Assembly: GCA_029851415.1 (NCBI GenBank)
Contig: CM056742.1
Location: 80,590,748-80,654,747 of the forward strand
Length of the DNA stretch: 64,000 nt
Reading direction: 5' to 3'
Origin: Eretmocerus hayati
Lineage: Eukaryota; Arthropoda; Insecta; Hymenoptera; Aphelinidae
Shown: one piece after another, positions 10,993 through 22,799 of the stretch
How the letters are laid out: every line of letters starts with the position of its first letter
How positions within the stretch are numbered: the stretch's first letter is position 1
Notes under the pieces: generated by a model
The model's input: only the letters and a program-made list of their open reading frames with translations
Database searches by the model: none
Told to the model about the DNA's origin: nothing
Translations under genes and position numbers: made by a program

Positions 10993-11729
10993 TTTTCTTT
11001 TCCCTTCCCTCCTATCCCCCTCGGATTACTGTGTCTTTGTTCGTGTTAGTGGTCCCACCTACCCCCGCCCACCAGTCTGAGTACCCCGTTCTTGGATCCT
11101 CCCACTTGCCGACCGCGCCTATAGTCCGGTGGCCTCAGATGACGTTCCAACCCCCGCTCCCTGCAGCATGGTCCTGTACGGTCACCAACCGGCACTACCA
11201 CAGGAGCGAGATTTGGGGAATCCCCCCTACCGTTGTGCGGGACTACCTCCCCTCGTGGTTAGCGTGGGGTTTGGGTCCCCCTACTACCGGCGGCCCAGGA
11301 GCGATCACTGGTTTTGACGTGGTACCCTCCAGAGTGGTCACGGACACAGCAGTGGACGGATCCCCTCCCACGGACGGTTGCACTGGTGGCGTGAGTGGCG
11401 CGCTGTGTGTGTGTGGTGTCAGTGTAATGTCAGTCTCGCTCGCGTTTCCACCGGAGTCCCGACCAATCGCCATGCCAGCTGATACCGTCGTAGTACTCCC
11501 TAGTTCGGCCGATCTCTATCCCCATGAGGGTTCTCGTGTTCCCTTGGGGAAGATCGTGTTACCACTCAGCGAGAGTTTGCCCGACTTGATTCGGGCCCTC
11601 GTGTCACTCTTGTGATCCGATGCATATACGATAGAGATACCCTGTATCGACAGGGTCACCGCGTTGCTTCTCACCAAGTTCCGGTGTGCCCCTCGGAGCC
11701 AGCAAGGCTGTCGTTGGTCGGCTCAGAAT
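10993..11729 (-). promoter_or_regulatory. 5' UTR / presumed internal promoter region of R1-like copy A
   Basis: This GC-rich 0.74-kb leader has no long coding frame. It is shared in parts with copy C: 11300-11600 matches 55.23-55.50 kb and 11090-11290 matches 58.50-58.72 kb, both in reverse orientation. Conservation between copies shows that it is part of the element. Non-LTR elements of this clade usually carry the promoter in the 5' UTR; no specific promoter box was identified. Confidence 0.6.
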
Positions 11730-12440
11730 GTCCACGTCGGTGACTATAGATCTTTCTGCAAGAGATGGACGCGAAGTGCTTTCTTGAATGCCACTGAAGA
11801 TGAAATATAGCGTATTGAGGGGGGTATAGAATCCCAAAGCTTGGCACCCTGTAATTGAAAGAAAGCGCCCCCAGTCTCAGTCCGCATGAAAGAGGTGACA
11901 AGGTCCTGATATTTTGCTTCACCCCGCTCACGATATTTGGGATTCTACTTTGAAAACAACTCCACCAAGTAAACTGGCTCTTTCAGATTGGTAACTTCAT
12001 ACATCAAGAGGGTTGCAAAGTATAACCGACGTGTGTCAGACTGAGAGAACGATGTAGTAGTGAGTACTTTACTATAGTACCCGGTACCACATGTACAGTA
12101 AACTCCGGTCCGACTTCACGTAATGCAACCCGTGCTGCTCATAAAGTACTCAGTACTTCATGGAAAGTAGGCACCTGTGCAGCCCTAAAATATGAGCTCG
12201 GAGGCATATTTGTCGGCTACATGGGGATACATGAGCAATTATCGATTGTTTTGAAGGAATACAAATTGTATCGAGCTATAGAATATTCATCTGAACGAAG
12301 AGGCGACTTGCATGCAGATTCAGACAGGTTATGAGGCGTGCATCGGAATATGTAAACACGATGACCGCGCGTATGGGAGTAAATAATGAGCGGCCCGTGC
12401 TCCCCAAATAGTACCTGGTACTTTATCACGACTGGATGTT
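11730..12440. other. Unassigned sequence with 'gtactcagtact'-type repeats
   Basis: Short imperfect repeats built around AGTACT/GGTACC occur at 12060-12170 and 12390-12430 (for example TAGTACCCGGTACC and TAGTACCTGGTACTTT). They may be ends of an unrecognised element. No gene is supported. Confidence 0.35.
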
Positions 12441-15400
12441 ACACTCCCATAGAGGTTGCATCTACTTTCCGCTTACTCATAAAGTGCTCCGGGCTATCTT
12501 CTCAAACGATTCCGAAGGGGGGGGGGGAGGTGATGTGTTCATCTCTCCTAACTCCGAGAATATACCTTACGCATGAATTGGGGTCTTGCATTTTTTTTGA
12601 CCCCCTCAAAAAAAGGTTTGGCAAATTCGAGCAAATTAAAATGAGTATTGTGCAATTAGAGAAAAAATTCCCAAAAATTTTCTTCACCTTGCGCAAATTG
12701 TTTGAAAGTCGGACGACTTGAGAGTGACCATAGTGGGTGAGCGCCGTGTGACGTCACACCGATACAAATTGAAACCAGTCCCATGCTCAAATGTATGAGA
12801 TTGATGAAAAAGTCTTGGACTACAATTTTTTGAGAATAATTCACTAACTTATCTCGCAAGAGTGTGCAGTAGCGTCTTAATTCTGTCTAGGAGAGGTGAA
12901 AAAATCAGTCGAGAACGTCAGTATATCAACAATGGACTCAGAGGTTAGTGTCCCAATGCTACATAAATTATGTTCCTAAATGATGTGAAATTAAAGTCAT
13001 GATCACTGCTTGATATCAATTTGAAGTCTAATTTTTATCCTCTTTGATCTAGGAATCCCACACAAGTAATGAGGTTACCACCACAGATTCTGAGAAGCCC
13101 AAAAAACTACCATATAAGACTTGCTTTGTTCTTGAGATTGAGGATTTACCTTTGTGCTTTTGCTCCTCTGACTTCTGGGGCGTTGAATCAGCTTTCACGA
13201 AACCTTCTTCTATTCTATTAGCCATAACGATATATTTATTCACTCAGAAATTTGGAGATAATAAGAGAAAAATTTGGCAAGCCATACGTTTACAATAGCA
13301 GTAGCCGACGACTGTATCGGTGTGACGTCACACGGCGCTCACCCACTATGGTCACTCTGAAGTCGTCTGACTTTCAAACAATTTGCGCAAGATGAAAAAA
13401 ATTTTTGGGATTTTTTTTCTAATTGCACAATACTTATCTTAATTTGCTCGAATTTGCCAAACCTTTACTTGAGGGGGTCAAAAAAAATGCAAGACCCCAA
13501 TTACTCATCTTTTGTATCCGTTGTCGTTGCTCGTCTGACGCATCCAAATGTACCACTGGGCAGTAGTCTAGAATTGGCTGAACTAGCGATTCGACTAGTC
13601 GACGACGGAGAGTCTCAGTGGTGCACACTTTTATGAATCGTAAGCTATGGAGGGCTCGATTGACATTCTTAACGACCTGGTCAATATGCGGTCTCCACGA
13701 TAATTCATAATCAAGTGTTAACCCGAGGCTCCCAATTGTCTCACTGAATGGGATGGTTACCCCCTCCCGTATCTCAACACCAGACAAATTCCAACCTCGA
13801 AAATCTTCGACATTTTTCACCGAACCAGAAAAAGTTGCTCTGGTTTTACCTGCATTGAGACGCAGAGAGGAGAGATCAGCCCACTCAGCCACAAGCTGCG
13901 CCGCGTCTTCCAGTCGAGCGATGCCCTCCTGCAAATCCTTCTCCACGTGGAGATAGATTCGGAGATCATCCGCGTAAAAAATGTGGCGAACCAACTTTCC
14001 TCCCAGGACCTTAGGTCATTCACATCCAGACTGAAAAGCAGTAGACCAAGAACAGACCCTTGTGGGACACCGAGATTGGTTGTGACCCAATCAAAATCAC
14101 TAGATTGAGTGGTGACTTTTTGGGCGCGATCTTGTAAGTATGACTTGATCCACTGAAGCGCTGTTCTCGAGGAACCTATAGTCTTCAATCTACTGAGTAG
14201 TTTAGCTGGAGAGATAGTTCCACAGGCTTTGCTGAAAACAAACAGCAGGAGCAATGTAATTTTTTTCTTGTCGATAGCGATTCTGATGTCGTCAGTGAGT
14301 TTCAACAGTGCGGTCCGAGTACTATGGTGTTGGCGAAAACCAGTTTGATGTGGATCCAGGTGCTTATATTGTTCAAGAAATTCGGGAATTTGCGAATGAG
14401 CGATCTTTTCGAGGATTTTGGATAAAAAACATAGTAAGGCTATGGGTCAAAAGTCAGAGAAAGATGCAGGTGTGGATGATTCTCTAAGTGCTATTATCTG
14501 TGCTTGTTTCCATGCCTCAGGAAGAGTTCCTTCAGCGAATGGAGAATTGAAAATATCAACCAAGAGCCAATGACCGTCAGAGCTCTTGCAATGACACTTC
14601 GAGGGATACCATCAACACCACGAGCTTGAGAAGCGAAGTGCTTGACAGCCAAAACTACATCTGTGAAGGTGACAGACTTGAATTTAAACCCGGTTTTGGA
14701 GTCAGGAGGAATTATTTTCTCTGCTCCTCCAATGTTCTCATCTGGCGATATGGATACCCCTGCAAAGTGAGCGTTCAATTCGTTCGGAGTGAAACCATGG
14801 AGTTCCTCCTCCTTGCCTCTAGGTAGGAGGCCAAGGTTGTGCATTCCTTCCAACTATCCTTTTTTCGATCGAGAGTGTCTGAGGAATGGATGTTGTAAAA
14901 GGAATTACGCTCTTGTTCCATGCGCGCCTCGACCTCTTCAGAGAGTTAGACGTTCTCGTATTCAAGCTCACGACTGTGTCTCTGATTCCGCTGGTTGAGA
15001 TTCTCGTTGAAGCATTCCACCGCATCTTCCAGACTGGCTTCAGGTCGATTAAGCGCTGTCCAGTCGCGGCGTAACACGCAGTCATTGAGTTGCTCCGGTG
15101 TGATTTTGTTAAGGGTCCTACAGGGGAATGAACCCTTGGAAGGAGCCGAAGAGAAAGTACTCGTGGTGACATCTATGACTGCATGTCCACCAAATTCAGG
15201 TATAGCTCTGTTCTGGAAGTCAACTACATCATCATTTTCATCAATGTAAAAATGATCAATCTGCCTGTGATACATAGACGTGTGCTGAGTAGCACCTTGT
15301 CGAATAACTTTTGAGGACAACCCTCTCGTGAGTCGAACGAGCGTCTTCACAACTGAGTCCGTTGTCGACAAAAAATCTGCATTGAATCTCCCATTATGAA

Positions 15401-15600
15401 CTTTTGACTGAAATCGCTATACAAGGTGCCGAGAGAGCCGATGAGCCCAGGGTCCTTTTGCATGGCTATGTTTGGGGGTCTGTAAATGGGCGAATCTCAG
15501 GATTCGGGCGGCTTCGTGATTACGAACTATTTCACGTCTTAGGAGACATGGTTTTCGAAAAGTGAGGTCTTCCACAGGAAATCTTCTAGAATCACTCGTC
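12441..15600 (-). pseudogene. Jockey-like non-LTR retrotransposon ORF2 (endonuclease-RT), broken
   Basis: Minus-strand motifs appear in the order expected for ORF2. Endonuclease C-terminus: a GDxN/ADFLS block near 15380 with a 1-nt shift, then QIDHFYI. RT N-terminus: DGIPRSVIARAL at about 14600. RT core: FRQHHSTRTALLKLTD, then FVFSKACGTISP with the catalytic DFSKAFD-type Asp altered, LGVPQGSVLG and IFYADDLRIY near 13985. Thumb: LVQPILDYCPV near 13510. After the nested MITE (12580-13498) the thumb continues as VRYILGVRRDEHIT at 12565-12520. Several frameshifts and a stop near 14450 are present. The 5' end and ORF1 are missing. The left (3') limit is approximate. Confidence 0.85.
12580..13498. 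mobile_element. 0.92-kb MITE with about 200-bp inverted ends, AATT duplication
   Basis: The termini are perfect inverted repeats starting GGGGTCTTGCATTTTTTTTG. Inversion continues for about 190 bp, including the palindromic GTGTGACGTCACAC on each inner side. AATT flanks both ends (12576-12579 and 13499-13502), and removing the element rejoins the jockey-like RT reading sense. No protein is encoded. The AATT duplication and GGGG termini do not identify a superfamily with certainty. Confidence 0.8.
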
Positions 15601-15839
15601 TCCAACACTTTCGAATGCTTCTGAGGTCCATATCTTGCTTTGCAAACACACGGCTGATCGGGGCCTGCACACCGGAGTGAATCATTGCTCAAGCACGCTC
15701 CTAGCGAAGAAAATTGGTATTGGAACCATAGGGAATCCCTACTATACCGATCTTGCGAGTTCAAAACTTGTACCCCGAGTGTTCAAAGTTACCCCGTCTG
15801 TTCAAAGTAACCCCGGTTGACGGTACAAAAATTAGAGGG

Positions 15840-18481
15840 TTGGAGCGTAATACCAATTTGCCCTGCGATGTCTCGATACTTCCTGCCTATCACGGACCGT
15901 GCGGCTCCCGGAACTAATAATCCCTTCAATTCTATTGGGCCAATTTTTACGTTGATCCAATATCGAGGATAATCTGTCGGTTTTGTCGTATCAGGAACTT
16001 TGAAAATCCGAGTCGCGTCAACTTGAAAAGTATTCGCAGTTTCTTGAGATTGTGATTGACTGGCTTCACAAACTTTTGAGACCTGTTCGGACGTAGCTAA
16101 CGCAATGGTCTCATTTACGCCGCTGGTTTCGCGTTTCCCGCATCGACTGATGGTTCCGTCGCGAGCGCGTTTTCTTGCAAATCCACTGCTTTAACTGACG
16201 CATGTTGTTGCTGTACTGGTGATGGTTGGCCCTGGTTTTGGTAATCATTATAGTCACCATGATTATAATATCCACCATAACCTCTACCATGATAACCCCC
16301 GCGATAACCACCTCCTCGATTTCCTCTATAACCTCCCCTTTGATAGTTATTTCGGTAATTATTATTGTAATTGCCATTGTAACCTCTATTCTGATTTTGA
16401 TATTGATTTTGGCCGTTATTCGCGTGAAATTCACGCGTCTGATAATTTTGTTGCTGAGGATAGTTATTTTGGAAATTTTGGGGTGGTGGCCCTGCTTAGG
16501 GGTGGTGCAGGGTGCTTGAGCACCCTGCTGCTGGCCATTGCCACTGTTGCCATTGTTGTTATTATTGCCTCCCCTCTCGCCTCGGTCTCTACGTCGACTT
16601 CTATTTCGACCCTGTCCATTGTTTTGATTTGCGTTTTGCGCATTATTGCTCTGATTCGCGTTTTGACCGCTCGGCTTCGGTAAGAGTTCTTCTCGTAATT
16701 TCTGAATTTGAATATTCATCAATTCTGCAACGTCTGCCATAGTTGTTACCTCGACGGTCGCTAAATCTATCGTTTCTCTTTCAGATTCCGATTTTTCTCC
16801 TTATCTTGACTCGAATTTTGCGTCTCTTTTGAATTTTGATTCGAATTTTTAGGCTTTTGCGAACCTGACTTCTCGTCATCTTTCTTATTACCCTGGACGA
16901 GTGCTTGATTCTTGCCCGCATCAAAAGCTTTTCCAAGCTCGGTAGCTTGTCTGGAAGATTTCTCAATACCCGCGTGCAAATACCGACGCATCAAAGGGTG
17001 AAAATCTTTTCTCATATTATAATAAATTCGTTCTACCTGTTTCGATTAGGGTGGAGGTTCCGGCATTCTGTTGAAAATAAGACGCTCCGCTGTGATGTAT
17101 TCATGAACTGGCTCATCGTCTTTCTGTAGCCGTGCGCGTGCTTCGTCTGCTAACCGTTCTGAATATTTTTCGTCCTGGTAATGCGCGCGAAAACAAGTGA
17201 CCGCATCTTTCCAAGATGGCCAGCTACTACCGCGTAATCTATATGGGTCGCTCAATAACACTGCTACCGCTCGCAAAATATCGTGCTCGGACATGCCTGC
17301 CACCATCCTATGCTCCTCTACTTTAATCAAAAATCCCTCCAAACTCTGATTCGCTGAACCTGAAAATCTAAGGTTCCATGATTTTACTGTGCGCGTGAGA
17401 TCTCTCGTTTCAGAGCCATACCTATCGTTTCTACTCTGTGTATGTGTGTAAAACTCTGAACGCGCTGCTTGTGTTTGTTGCGTGTTATTCGGCTGCGGTG
17501 CCTGATTTACGCCCGCTGCCCAACTCACACGCGAATGGCCGCTGAGTCTTGGCAAAGAGGGCCTCGGATTCTCCCCTTGATTCTAAGAAAATTCATTCTC
17601 ACTATCGCTAGGAGAAATTCCTTCATCATCCTCAATTTGCCCCGGTTCATTACCTTTCTACGATTTATTTTTAACACCGCACGATTCATATTCCTCTTCT
17701 GATGATGCTTGCTGTAATTGCTCGCGTAAGATTTGACTACGCCGTTTGGGTCTGTTTGAATCTGTCGTTGTGTGCGTGTTTGTATGTGGTTCGTCGATTG
17801 GCTCTTTCGCTTGCCGTTGAGTCTTTGATTGTAATGGCGCGCTCGATCTCGCGCTATTCTGAAAATGGACCGTCTGATCTAAAATATTCTCGCGGATGAT
17901 TTGATTCTCAGCGTTTTCGCGGTCTGACGAATTTTTTCAACTATCCGCGATCTGCATTGGAATTTCATATCACCTGCCATTTTCATCTCGCATCGTGATA
18001 AATTTACTTGGCGGTTCGTTAGCTTTTTGGATTTCCATGCGCGCGTCATTTTGAACTAACGCCGATCGCCGTTGTGCATTCGCTTGCACATCCGCTAATT
18101 CATCGCGTAATGAGCTTTTTCGCACTCGGTGATTGCGCCTAGTCACGTTTTCATCATTTATATTGTTCGCAAAAATGTTGTCCTCCTCATATCTATTGAG
18201 GATTGAACGCCTATCATGGGCTGTCTGTGTGGTCTTGCGTAAAAATCTCGGTAATGCCTCCATCCGCGCGAGTTCTAATTAAGCCAGATCCATCAATGAA
18301 CATGATCAAAATCTGTCTCATTATATTCACCGCAAACGCGTCTACGCAACCGTTCTACTCGAGCCTTAAATGTCCCTTCACGAGAGAGCAAGAGTTCACC
18401 CAATGCCTCATCTAACGTTTCCTCATCAATATTGTTAATGAAATCGTCTACCACGTGGCTATCCATGTGAGCTCCAGCCAT
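15840..18481 (-). pseudogene. gag and protease region of a gypsy-like LTR retrotransposon
   Basis: The start MAGAHMDSHVVDDF is at 18481. Residues around LLLSREGTFKARVERLRRR resemble an N-terminal gag helix. After a frameshift near 18290 comes the capsid-like Retrotrans_gag core (NLRFSGSANQSLEGFLIKVE to FNRMPEPPP, 17480-17046), then an in-frame TAG, a Lys/Gln-rich linker (17015-16767) and a long Asn/Gln- then Arg/Gly/Tyr-rich tail (16740-16140) instead of a CCHC knuckle. The frame then moves to a retropepsin-like segment, WINVKIGPIEL then GLLVPGAARSVIG. The usual catalytic D of LLD(P/T)GA reads V here, so the protease is dead. Multiple frameshifts and stops mark the whole region as decayed. 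Confidence 0.75.
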
Positions 18482-19181
18482 TTTGTCAAAAATTTTCTCA
18501 GTTGTCTTGTCACAATTGAAAATTCAGACGGGCTAGAAATCAGAAATATCTACTTCAACATTTCATCACTTCAATATTACGCGTGTGGGAATCACGCCGC
18601 AATTATTCATTATTCTATCATGCAAAATATTCTCATATCATGTTCTCATATCACTAAGAAATTGATCAGACGTAAGCGTGAAAACTGGTCGAGGCAAAAT
18701 TGAAATGCTGGATCTATATCTGCATTCACTTATATATGTCTATTAAATTTGCTACGCCTCTATTCGGCTGTTGAACTTTAAGAATTTTATTCTCACTAAT
18801 ACAGAGATGGAAAAAAACCTGCCATCGACTCGTGTTGACGCTTACGGAGCTTGCTATATCTATATACGCATCACGGGATCTTATATTTACGCGTGAGGTA
18901 CTTGACTCTCACTTTTGCCGGCTAAACTTGGCCTTGGCGTGCTTTCTATCAATTTCATGTCTCTCAACTTTTCATATATATTCAAAGATTTTAACGGTTT
19001 TAACTGATATTGACTACTTTACTTATTTTAAAATTCTCAGGCTCGATTTTGGGGTGGTTTTCAATTACTGCACTCTTTTTCATTTCCTGTCACGCTTTTT
19101 TCGAATATAATTGAGCTATTGCTCCAAAATTTGCTCGCGAAACACGTTACATAAAAATTTCAAAGTACAATAATTAATTAA

Positions 19182-19194
19182 ACGTTGGGCGCCA
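19182..19194 (-). other. Primer binding site complementary to tRNA-Lys 3' end
   Basis: The minus strand reads TGGCGCCCAACGT, which matches the complement of the 3' end of insect tRNA-Lys (ending ACGTTGGGCGCCA). It lies one base after the dinucleotide CA that would end the 5' LTR, the standard geometry of LTR retrotransposons. Confidence 0.8.
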
Positions 19195-19717
19195 ATGCGA
19201 TAGGGTGACGAGCCTAATATTAATCACCCTTATCGTCCACATCTCATCCAGAAGGAAAGAGGAATTTCATAAAGTAATCTAGGTAGGATATAGGTATATG
19301 TATATATGGCTTCAAGCTAGAATAAATAACTTGAACTCGGACACAGTATTTTATATTGACTGTGGACCACCTTTCGCGTGGCCTTCGAAAGTTTATTATT
19401 ATAAATAAATATATATAGGTTCAGGTACATAGAATGAACAATATTACGCGATTAATATGAATAATGAATGGATCTAAATATCACGCGTAAGAATAACTGA
19501 GAGAGAGACAACGCATGTTAGAGAGAGACTTACCATATCCCATACATCTACATACTCGCGGGCCGGTGCCTCGCTCCCGGGTCGACATATCCCGAGGTGG
19601 CTTGCTCACGCAGGCTAGACCATCCTGGGCTCGGCCCGGTCGGCTACACGGCTGCTTCCTAGGCGGAGTCGGAGCTGCTGCATACACGCGGGTGGCCGGT
19701 GGCCGAGGCCAGGGTCG

Positions 19718-19739
19718 ACACACACACACACACACACTT
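19718..19739. repeat. (CA)n microsatellite
   Basis: About ten CA units. A (GAC)7-8 run follows at about 19825-19847 and a TC-rich run at 19876-19910. Confidence 0.9.
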
Positions 19740-21745
19740 GCACACATATCACCTAACGCGCGATAATTCTGCCGCCCGTCGGATCGCGTTCAATCGCTCT
19801 CGCGGCTCGCGCCAAGCTGTCCATCAACGACGACGACGACGACGACGGCGCCGGTGATCACAGCTGATCCTTTCCTCTCTCTCTCTCTTCCTTCGCGCTC
19901 TCTCTACCTTTTTCGACTGCTCCTCTCATCATATGGTTTTCAGCGCGTGTGGCGATTTACCTCGTCACAACACAATCTCCTCTTTGTACTTGTATATCGT
20001 AGATCCCCAGTTCCTACCCTCCGGCCCTTTTTGACTGCTTAGTTGATGTTTTGCCACTTGATCCAAATGTTATAATCACCGGTGATTTCAATATTGATAT
20101 GAGAGAAATGGATGACGCATTGGAATTTTTGAAGAATAGGATCGACTCCCTCAACTCGCAACTTGTACCATCCACCCCTATCCATCACTCCTTATAGAAA
20201 GATGAGTCATCTCATCATCCGTGGATTCACCCCCTCAGTGTAACCTCTCACAGTCCGTTCGATTATACACTAAGTCGAGTGCCACTTTTGCAGCAGGCCA
20301 CGACTCAATCTCAATCAAGTACGACTATGCTGAGCTCCTTTTCGAGCCATCCATTCCTTCCTGCCGTAATCTGAAGAAAGTTTCTGTTGATACACTGTTC
20401 TGTTAGCTCAATACCATCCTCCAGCGCGATTCCCCGTCCGATCTCAGCTCTGTAAATACCCTACCTTGAATACCTGCGATGCACCCTGATAGAAAGGTTC
20501 ACTTCTTTCCGTTTCGACGCCCTCATGTGCCTCCTCAGCCAACTTCCACCCCTCAATATGTCTCCTCAGCAGCTAGAGATCTGTCGAATTCCATCCTATC
20601 GGTATTTGATCGCCTGCCCCCGATGAAATCCATCACTTCCCGGTCGAATCAGAAACCTTGGGAGACCAATTCGATCCGTGAACTCATAAACAAAAAGATC
20701 CCCGCGTACCAACCTGCCAAGAAGTGCGGAAAACCTTCTGATGAGAAGAGATTCACTCCCCTCCGTTCAAAAGTGAGTAATTCGCTCAGTGAATCTAATA
20801 ATGCATATTCCTCCTGTATGTCTGGAAATTCAACTGATCCGAAGCGAATCTAACGTGAACTTGAGAAAATGGGAGCAACCTCACGTGAATCTCCTTCACC
20901 TCTTACCTACTTCTCAGCGAATGCTTTCAGCTCTCACTTCGCGCCAGTGTCTAATACATCCGTTCCGCTACCCAACGACGACGTGCAAGAAGTACTCCAA
21001 AGACCATTTGACCTCGGAATATGCGCTCCGTTTGACTTCAGACCCAAAACAGACCAAGATCTAACTGATGCCGTGAACAAGTCTTCCTCCAATGCCAACA
21101 GATTTGATTCAATATCGATTAATATGCTCAGAAAGTCTTCCCCAGCACTTCACCCATACTTGATTGATCTGTTCAATGCATCCTTTGCAGTATCTCACTT
21201 CCTAGAAGAATGGAAAATCAGAAGCATTATCCCTTTGGCTGAATGTCAACACCCGAGCTCCCCATCTGACACTCGTCCTATAACTCTGTTACCAGAAATG
21301 TCCAAGCTTTTCGAGCGTATTGTCCATTCATAGTTATCTGAACTGGGTTAAGGCCACGATACTGCACACAATCTGCAGTTCTCGTACTCACCGATTGCAT
21401 CCGAGCTGCAGCCGATCACCGCAAACTAACAGCAGTCATCCTCGTCGACTTCTCAAAAGCGTTCGATACTGTCTCGCATAAGCTACTCCTCAAAAAACGC
21501 TGTGCTCTCAACTGTTCTGGGAATATGATGTGATGGTTTGCTACTTATTCATCTGTCGGGAAACAAGCAGTGGGACCCGGTCAATCTCACGCGGAAGAGC
21601 TGTCAACATCATCCGGCGTCCCGGATGATGTTGACAGCTATACCTAGGCAGCGTATTAGGTCCTCTACTCTTCACTATTTTTATGAATGACCTGCCCCGA
21701 GTACTGAGACACTGTAATCACATCATCTACGCAGCCGGCACTCAT

Positions 21746-22072
21746 AAGGGGGGACCACAGTGTTAGGGAAACCAATTTAGACCAAAATTTCTGTACAGTC
21801 TCGTATTACCTAGAAATTTGGGGATCCAGAATATTGAGTCCCAATGGGCATCCTGTTCCAAACTACAGCCTGTGACATTGGCATTGCCTATATAGGCCCG
21901 TGTTAAAAAGTGATGTATATAGATATACTCGCAATGCTAATGTTTATGCTCGTAACTCTAAACAGAAAGTCTATTGGTCCTTGATATTCTGGATTTTCCA
22001 ATTTCTAGGTGGTATGAGACTGTATAAAAATTTTGGTCAAAATTGGTGACCCAAACACTGTGGTCCCCCCTT
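21746..22072. mobile_element. 0.33-kb MITE with AAGGGGGGACCACAG termini
   Basis: The ends are inverted repeats (AAGGGGGGACCACAGTGTT on the left, its complement on the right). Flanking bases suggest a TCA duplication with one terminal base difference (TAAGG versus CAAGG). The centre has a 'tataggcccgtgttaaaaagt' block also found in the 3.75-kb fold-back element (21890 versus 3900), so they are relatives. Inserted next to the catalytic box of the RT. Confidence 0.7.
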
Positions 22073-22182
22073 GTCAGTTCTATCAGCACTGTCACCAGCA
22101 TGAGCTTGTTGAATAGGTTGGCCCGTCAAACGCTGATGCAAATAGAATATTTCAGTGGATCCAGGATTACTCGCTGAAATTG

Positions 22183-22799
22183 TTAGAGCAGTGTTGTCTC
22201 AGTCAATAGCGTGCTAGCTACGGAATCAACACTGCTCGAGGGGTCGTGGGTTCGATTCCCGGCGAATTCACTCAGAAATTTTTTCTGAGGTTTTTCCGAC
22301 GGAAAAAGGACCCATCACACCCTGCCTGCTTTGGAATGGCGTTTTCCTCGGGATTATTCTTTAGAGAAATCCTGGGTTTTCCCATTTCACGAGGTTCGAC
22401 TAGCGGGCCTTGAGCGAATGCGAAGCAGGGGCAGGGTGGGTAACGTAGGGAGTTAATAAGCCGACCCGACGTGCCTTCCTGAGGTGCGGGGAATGCTTAC
22501 CGGTATTGTAGTTTGAGTCTCACCAAATCATGGCCTTGCAAACCATGAAGAGGCTCTCCCTGGGAACGCTAAGGGTACAGCGGATCAGAAGGCTCACTTC
22601 GTGAGACAGGGAATGTCGGCCTTACCGGCATTAGAGAGAGGCATTCCATGGCTGCAAACCATTGGGTAGGTCACTCCGGGGAAGCTGGAATCCATGTGTA
22701 GAGGAAAAATTCGGGCATAACCCTTCCTACCAAGGTGGTAAAGGGGCCCCCCTTGCTAGGCCGAAGAGGCTGCAAGGGGATCTCGGGGGAAGAAAACAT
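22183..22799 (+). mobile_element. tRNA-derived SINE, 0.62 kb, 12-bp target duplication
   Basis: The element starts with a tRNA-like head: an A-box-like 'tgtctcagtcaatagcg' (22195-22211) and a canonical B box GGTTCGATTCC (22249-22259), the two internal RNA polymerase III promoter blocks. The tRNA-unrelated body has no coding frame. The identical 12-mer TCGCTGAAATTG lies on both sides (22171-22182, 22800-22811), and the host RT reading continues after the second copy. The tail ends A-rich (AAGAAAACAT). SINEs are moved by the enzymes of non-LTR elements; the partner is unknown. It is not a functional tRNA gene, because no cloverleaf can be folded. Confidence 0.8.

Larger units (their letters stand above)
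6117..11729 (-). mobile_element. Full-length R1-like non-LTR retrotransposon, copy A (inactivated)
   Basis: A 5.6-kb minus-strand element with a 5' UTR (11729-10993), ORF1 with CCHC knuckles, ORF2 with APE-type endonuclease, reverse transcriptase and terminal zinc motif, and a 3' UTR ending in an A-rich tail (about 6117 on the plus strand). The 5' boundary is set by comparison with copy C, whose homologous sequence starts near 52396. The 3' boundary is set by comparison with copy B, near 49515. ORF1 and ORF2 each contain frameshifts and stops, so it cannot move by itself. Nothing in the flanks resembles 28S rDNA, so it is not a classical R1 insertion site. Confidence 0.85.
15780..19770 (-). 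mobile_element. LTR retrotransposon remnant (5' LTR, leader, gag, protease)
   Basis: On the minus strand the order is a presumed 5' LTR (from somewhere near 19770 down to 19196), a primer binding site (19194-19182), a 0.7-kb leader, gag starting at 18481, and a protease-like segment fading at about 15840. No reverse transcriptase, integrase or 3' LTR is present. The 3' half was apparently lost, and jockey-like sequence starts just beyond. LTR end CA at 19197-19196 is one base from the primer site, as expected. The outer LTR end was not determined because no second LTR is available for comparison. Gypsy-type is the likely group, judging from the primer and the protease. Confidence 0.7.

Noticed and set aside
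15780..19770. Endogenous retrovirus with envelope
   Set aside because: Only gag and protease remnants are visible; no reverse transcriptase, integrase or envelope coding is present.
22195..22262. Possible functional tRNA gene
   Set aside because: A and B boxes are present but acceptor and anticodon stems do not pair, and the region heads a 617-bp insertion with a target duplication. It is a SINE head.
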